Part shown: one piece after another, positions 58,600 to 64,000 of the stretch
Layout: the number at the start of each line of letters is the position of its first letter
Numbering within the stretch: the first letter of the stretch is position 1
Assembly (NCBI GenBank): GCA_027604705.1
Contig: JADHYV010000045.1
Span: 1 to 64,000 of the forward strand
Source of the DNA: Allomyces arbusculus
Lineage: Eukaryota > Blastocladiomycota > Blastocladiomycetes > Blastocladiales > Blastocladiaceae
DNA length: 64,000 bases
Direction of reading: 5' to 3'
Notes under the pieces: generated by a model
Told to the model about the DNA's origin: nothing
The model's database searches: none
What the model saw: only the letters and a program-made list of their open reading frames with translations
Program-made: the position numbers and the translations under genes

Positions 58600-58972
58600 G
58601 AAGCACTTGTCTATTAATATCAAGTGTCAATTACGACACGTTCTGCCTGTTGTGGACGTAACAGCGTACAGGTGGCACAACAGACGGGTGGATCACAACA
58701 GTCGATGAATAACAGCTCCGCTTGAGGAACTTCGGGTACTGATTTGACTGCCGCTTGTCTTTTTGTCTTTTGCGGTTCTCAACAAAATGGATCTCGGATC
58801 ACATCGACGATGGCATGATAGATTTGCTCTGCCGTGGAGAGGATAGCTTTCACGCGAAATTTGGCCCTGCTCAAACAATGGAAATCGCCATGTTCACATC
58901 ATTTCATTTAGGCCATCGCACAACACTGCAAAGCAAACCAACACCAACTAATCAAAACCGATCCCTTTCACC
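58600..58972. other. spacer between orphan exon and GATA factor
   Basis: About 370 bases of lower GC. It holds the 3' flank of the GATA gene and perhaps the promoter of the orphan exon. Nothing else was seen. Confidence 0.45.
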
Positions 58973-61900
58973 TCACCTCCCCGCGGCTCCCATCCGCTGC
59001 TCACCCACCACCGACTCGCCCGACCTTCTCGTCGAGAGTGGGGGCGGGCGCCGGACAGCCGTCCACGGCATCACCGCGCGCGCCGGTGCGGTCTCAAACC
59101 GCGCTCGTTTGCGCGGCCGGTCATCCAGGACCGCAGCGGCCGTCGCACGGCGTACTCTCGTCACGGGCGACGTCGACGCGGCGCGCAAAACGACCGCCGG
59201 TTCCTCCGACTCGCCGCCGCCATCGGGCAACTCAATCGTCTCTGTTGCATGCCCGCCGTCGGTCCCGTCCTCGTCAATCCCACCCCCCTCGAGCACTGGC
59301 CGGTGCACGTTATGCGTCCGCCGATACAACCCACACGCATTACACAGCGGCTCGTGGTTCATCCCGCGCCGCCAAGCCGGCGTCTCGGTCGCGCCGCAAT
59401 TCGTGCACACGCCCTGCGTCCGCCGTCCACGAACAACGCGAATCTCGCCCGTCTCGAGCCGTTCCACGGGCCGGTCGCACCCATGCAACTTTTCGTAAAG
59501 CCCGCACGGGTTGCACAGGTTCTCGGCGAGCGGCATGCCGTTATCGTCGACGCCGCGGAAATGTAAGCGGGACCGCCGCCACGAGGCGGTCGCGGTGTTG
59601 CCGCAATTGAAGCACACGCGGTCGCCGGTCTGCGGGATCGGGGACACAGACTCGTCGTCGACGACCGCGTGGGCGCCGACAGGCGTGGCGAGCGGAATCC
59701 CGACGAGTTTGGGTTTCCCAGACTTGGTGCGCCCGCGCGACTTAGTTGGCGGGAGACCGCTACACGGCGGGTCCGTCTCGCCGGCGGCGGCGTCCGTGCC
59801 CGCATCGGGCGTTGCGGCCGCGGCAGTTGGCGACACGGTACCCGTGCGCGCGCGCTTGCTGGCGCGTGACGTGGTCGACGTCCTGCTCGGCCGCCGCCGG
59901 GCCTTGCGCGACGCGACGGGCTCGTCAAAGGCGGGGGCCGCCCACGACATGATCGACTCGCACGAGCTTGCATCGTCGGTGTACTCGGACCCGGCGTCGG
60001 CCGATGCGGCGATCGAACTTGCGAGACCTTCTTCCTCGTCGTCCTCCTCGTCGTCATCGCCATTGTCCTCGTCTCCGTCTTCTTCGTCTTCGGCTTCGAC
60101 CTCGGCCTCCTCTTCGCCGGTCACCGACGACAGCGGCGAGAGCGGCGAGGGGCGCGTCGGTGCGGGTGCCGGCGGAGGAGGAGTTAGCAGCGGACCAGGT
60201 TGCTCCGCAACGACGACAGGGGGCGGCGTGGTCGCAGGAGGACGTGGAGAAAATGTGCTTGAAGCTCGCAGTCTGGCACGTCCCCTCGCCTCGAACGGCT
60301 CGGCCGACTCGACGCGCAGCGGCGGCGGTGTCGGTGATTGTGGTACCGGCACGATCTCGACACGACTCGGCGGAACCACCTCGACCACGGGCCCGACTCG
60401 TGGTGAAGAGCGCGCATGTAATTGCAGCGGCGGTGGTGGTGAACTTGCCGCGACCGGTGGAGCAGGAGGTGGAGATGGTGCACGCGTCTCTGCCGCGATC
60501 GACGGAACTGACGCGACCACCGGCGTCTTTGGCCTGGACGGCAACCGCTGCATATTCGCGCACGGCGCCGACGCATCCATCACACCCTCGGCCGGCCGGT
60601 ACGACCGCGCCGGATCAAATGACCGCGGTGTCGGCGGTGGTGGTGCTGCCGTGCCCGGCCGGTACGACCGTGTCGCTGAGAACGCAACCACGGGCCCTGC
60701 GTTGTGCGGACCACCACCGCCATTACCCGGCGGGACCGCGAGTGGTGGTGCCGTGGGCCTCCTCGGCAACGGGATCGGGCCCGCGTGCAGGCCGGATCGA
60801 CGCGGTGCCGTCCTTGCCCGTTGCTGTGGTGGTGCGTCGTTCTCGATGTCCGACACGGGCCACCGCGTGCCACGGCCACGGCTCGTTGACCTCGATCGCG
60901 ACGAAAACTCGCGGCTCACCGGCCGCACGAGGGTCGTGATGCCGGGTGCCGGGAGCTCGCGACTTGCAGGTCGTGGTGCGGCCGGTGACGTCGCATATGC
61001 CGGCTCGTACCGCTCGTACCGCCGCGTGTGCTTCCACGCGGCCGCGGGCGGCGATCGAGCACGTGCATTGGGTGCTGATGGCGGCTGCTGCGCTGGCGGT
61101 GCGAGTGCGGGTGCCGGTACCGACGGGAGCGGTGCGAGTGCGCGTCGGTTCTCAACAGACCCGCGACTTGCCGGGCGTGCGGTTCCACAACTTGAGGGAC
61201 GTGCAGTCCCACGACTTGCCGGTCGAGAACCTCCAGCGCTAGTCCGTGGCGGCCACGGCGCACGCGACTCGGCGAGCTGCTGCTGCATGCGGCGGTCGGC
61301 AACGCTCGCGGCGGCACGCCGCGCGACATACGGCAAGAACGCTGGCTTCGGTGGTGGAGCGGGCGTGCTGGACGGCGGCGCCGATGATGGCGGCAGTGTT
61401 AGGATCGTGTGCGAGAAAGCCGATGCGAATGGCCACGGCGCCGCGGGTGGGTGCCAAAGTGACGCGCCGCGATCCGCCAGTCCTAAAGCGAAGCGATTCA
61501 CCGTAAGCTCCAGTTTTTCAAGGCAAAGATGCAATAACGCGACACATACCTTCTCCGTTCGCGCCGGACAACCTCTTTTGTGCATCTCGCCCGCGCCGAC
61601 CCAAAGGTCTCGACTCGACAATCTCCCCCTCCTCCTGCTGCGTCATGTCAGACGATGGCGGCCCGAGATCCACTGCCTGGGTCTGCGTCTCTGACTCGAC
61701 TTCAACCTCGCGCCGACCATGAACCGGCCGCGGCGGCGGCGGCGGTGGCGGTGGCGGTGGCGACGGTGACGGCACCTGCACAGCCTCCTCTGCCGCCTCT
61801 TCGCTCGGTGCGGAGGGTAACGATACCGCCGCGGACGCGTCGGCCGTGGCCTGCCGCCGGCGCACGGCAAAGATCGACCACAGCTGCTGCGCTGCCGATC

Positions 61901-64000
61901 CGGGACCCGCGTCGAGAACGTACTTTGGCGACGCTGGCGAGAGCGCGTCGGCCACGGTAGCCGTAGACGTCAATGTGCGCGCGCGCGGGACGGCGGGGGT
62001 TGCGGGTGCGGTTCGAGGACGTGGAGTGATCGCCGGGATGGTCGCTGCCGACTGCGCGCGGGATCGCCGCGCCGAGGTGGTAACGCTCGACTTCGTCCGC
62101 GACCGCTTCGACGCGACGGCGGTAGCGGGCGCGGCGGGTTCGACTGTCTCCATGACTGTCGTCACGCGCGACCGTTGGCCTGGTGCCGGTACCGCAGGCG
62201 GCGGCGGCGGCGCGGGTGGCTCGACACGTACCGACCCGTCGCGAGCGTCAAGTTCACGCGCGCGGTATCGATCCGCCGCACGATCGCCGTCAGCCGACGG
62301 CCGGTGCCGCCGGCGCTGCGCGTTCTCCACCGGTTCCGACAGCGGTCCCATTTCCACGACGTGTGCACCCTTACGGCGGGCCCCAAACCGTCCCATCGAG
62401 TCGCGCGCCTGCATCAGGTAGCTCGTCTGTTTGGGTCGGTCGTCGTGCGCGTTCTCGCTCTCGGTCGTTGGCGGTCGCGGCTTCTTTTTCTTCTTGGTCT
62501 TACTCTTGCTCTTGTTCGCCGCGGCCGGCGCCGCGGTCGGCGGTGGTGGGGGTTGTGGCGGTCTCCGCGGTGTCGACTTGCTTTTGGTGCCCGTCACGGT
62601 CTTGGTCCCCGTCGGCACCGCTGGCGTCTTGCTCTTCGTCTGCACCACACCCGAAAAGGCCGCGGCCGCCGTCGGCTCGGGCGCTTTGCGCGCTCCACCA
62701 CCACCTCCGCCACTCCCGCCGGCGGCATTCCGGTTCCGGTTCCGCTGCCGCGCCCTCGCTCGTGCCCCGACCGCCTCCTCGTCACTCACTTCATCGTCCT
62801 CCTCGTCCTCGGCGCCATCCGCATCGTACTCACCGTCATCCTCAAGCGGCGGCGACGACCGTGGGGTTGGGACCGTCGACAACGACTCGGCGGGGGACGG
62901 TGCACGTACTTTCCCCGACGTGGCTCGCGGGGGACCTGGGACCGGCACGGCAGCGGGCGCCTCGGGCAAGACGAACGCATCGAGGTCGTCGGCGGGCGGG
63001 AGCGGGATACCGGCGGTCGCTGGTGCGGGGGCTGGGGACGCGGATGCAAGCGCGGCAGCGGCGGCGGCGCGAGCGGGTGGTGGGTGCACGATCAGTCGAA
63101 TCCGCGGACCCACGGGCCACGTGGTCGCGGGGCCGGGGGCGGGGGGTAGGGCCGTGGCGGCGTGCGCAAGGAATGAGTCGACGGATTCGGCGCCGGGCGA
63201 GTCTAGTGCGGTTGAGTGCGCGGCAAATGGCCAGATCGGTGCGGTAACGGTCGTGGGTGAGTCGGTGTGGGTCGCGGGCGTGGCCCCGGGCGAGTCGGAC
63301 GGGGAGCTCGACGTCGACGAGGCGCTGGACGACAAGGACGAGGTGGAATTCGACGATGACGGGGGCGCCTCTTCGCCACCGGCCGCGATCGCACGGCCAG
63401 GATACGGCACGTCGCACCAAGGTTCACCGGGCGCGTAGGGTCCCGCGACCCCCAACGCCTCGAGATCCGACGCGTCGCCGTCGGCCGAGTCATCGCGCGA
63501 CGCCCATTCTGACGAGGCCGTCGACGACCGGCGCGACGTGCGGCCCGAAAATGGCGCGCCAACCCACATCCCGGCCAACGTGCGCGGCACGTCGACGGGG
63601 TCAATCTCCATGTCCTCGATGCTCGGCAGCGTCGCGCGCGCCGCGACCGAGGATCCGCGGTCGAGGTCGACCGACTGCTGCCGGAACAGGTTGACCCAGG
63701 GGTTGTCGACCGAGTCGTCGCCGGGCGAGACCGAGGGGGACCCGGCGGTGCGCGGATCGTCCCAGTCGAGCACGGCGCCGAGCATGGTCGCGGTAGAGGC
63801 CGTCGTCGGCGACGCGAGCGACTCGCGCGCAATTTGCTGCTGCGACAGTGGCGGCAGGACAGCGGCAGGGCCAGTGTGAGAGTAAGGTTGGTGGTGGTGG
63901 TGGTGCAAATGCAGCGACGCGGGCGCGACAATGTCGGGCAGTGATTGGGCCAGGACCTCGGGTTCGAGCGGCAGCGGTGGCGGCAGCGCGTTGCCCTGCA
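58973..64000 (-). CDS. GATA-type zinc-finger transcription factor, 5' end cut off
   Basis: Nuclear DNA-binding regulator recognising GATA-like sites. Two exons are visible, 63998-61550 (continuing beyond the window) and 61482-58973. The 67-bp intron has a GTATGT donor and TAG acceptor, phase 1. At least 1,652 residues are open, with no ATG at the left of the visible frame, so the start lies outside. Two GATA fingers lie near the C-terminus. The second, CTNC-X17-CNAC followed by GLYRRTHNVHRP, is canonical. The first, CFNC...CNPC with GLYEKLHGCDRP, has 29 residues between the cysteine pairs instead of 17-18. The rest is Ser/Pro/Ala-rich and probably disordered, with an acidic stretch (EEEAEVEAEDEEDGDEDNGD) and a basic one (KSKTKKKKKPRP). 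DNPWVNLFRQQS and ARATLPSIEDMEIDPVDV near the visible N-terminus look conserved. Confidence 0.85.

Noticed and set aside
59511-61694. 727-codon plus-strand frame opposite the GATA factor
   Set aside because: Gly/Ser/Ala-rich antisense reading; the sense strand has two recognisable zinc fingers.
1-64000. CRISPR arrays, rRNA operons, bacterial-style operons or Shine-Dalgarno sites
   Set aside because: None seen. Spliceosomal introns in nearly every gene show the window is eukaryotic nuclear DNA.

Overview
The window reads as nuclear DNA of a GC-rich early-diverging (probably zoosporic) fungus. Evidence for a fungus: a GARS-AIRS (Ade5,7) fusion, a C2-C2-EF-hand phosphatidylserine decarboxylase (Psd2 type), a UBC8/GID3-type E2, Ytm1, an Osh4/Kes1-type sterol carrier and long Ser/Pro-rich GATA factors. 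Introns are short, mostly 67-95 bp with a few of 140-380 bp. Against a yeast or filamentous Dikaryon: the adenylyl cyclase is of the animal TM1-C1-TM2-C2 membrane type, and most 5' splice sites read GTACG. I would guess Blastocladiomycota, but only as an inference.

Layout. Bases 1-11,900 hold no gene I can support. An AT-richer, repeat-bearing segment (1-1,900) is followed by about 10 kb of very GC-rich, CpG-rich sequence with only shards of coding character, including a TFIIB-like relic near 9.7-10.0 kb. From 11.9 to 48.4 kb lie ten well-resolved genes: PSD2-like (+), an H15/linker-histone-domain protein (-), YTM1 (+), ADE5,7 (+), membrane adenylyl cyclase (-), UBC8-like E2 (+), a 13-exon ABCB/MDR transporter (-), an oxysterol-binding protein (-), AP-1/2 beta-adaptin (+) and an aquaporin (+). 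The exon models below were built by hand. Every junction is GT-AG, every frame closes, and the products match the usual family lengths. A GATA-type transcription factor on the minus strand (59.0 kb to the right edge) is cut by the window end.

Between 51.5 and 57.9 kb lies a block of quite different composition. It is almost free of CpG and rich in TpG/CpA, and sits in otherwise CpG-saturated DNA. It contains a PIF/Harbinger-type DNA transposon (53,969-56,279) with 16-bp terminal inverted repeats (15/16 matching), a 3-bp target duplication, a decayed DDE transposase and an oppositely oriented second reading frame. Single coding-like minus-strand exons flank the block on each side (50.6-50.8 kb and 58.5-58.6 kb). 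They could be the two ends of one gene split by it, but this is unproven.

The genes are ordinary housekeeping, signalling and membrane-traffic functions and do not form a pathway cluster. Lipid and membrane biology recurs (PSD, OSBP, ABCB, adaptin, aquaporin), but I see no sign that this is more than chance. H15/YTM1 and OSBP/adaptin are divergent pairs that may share promoters.
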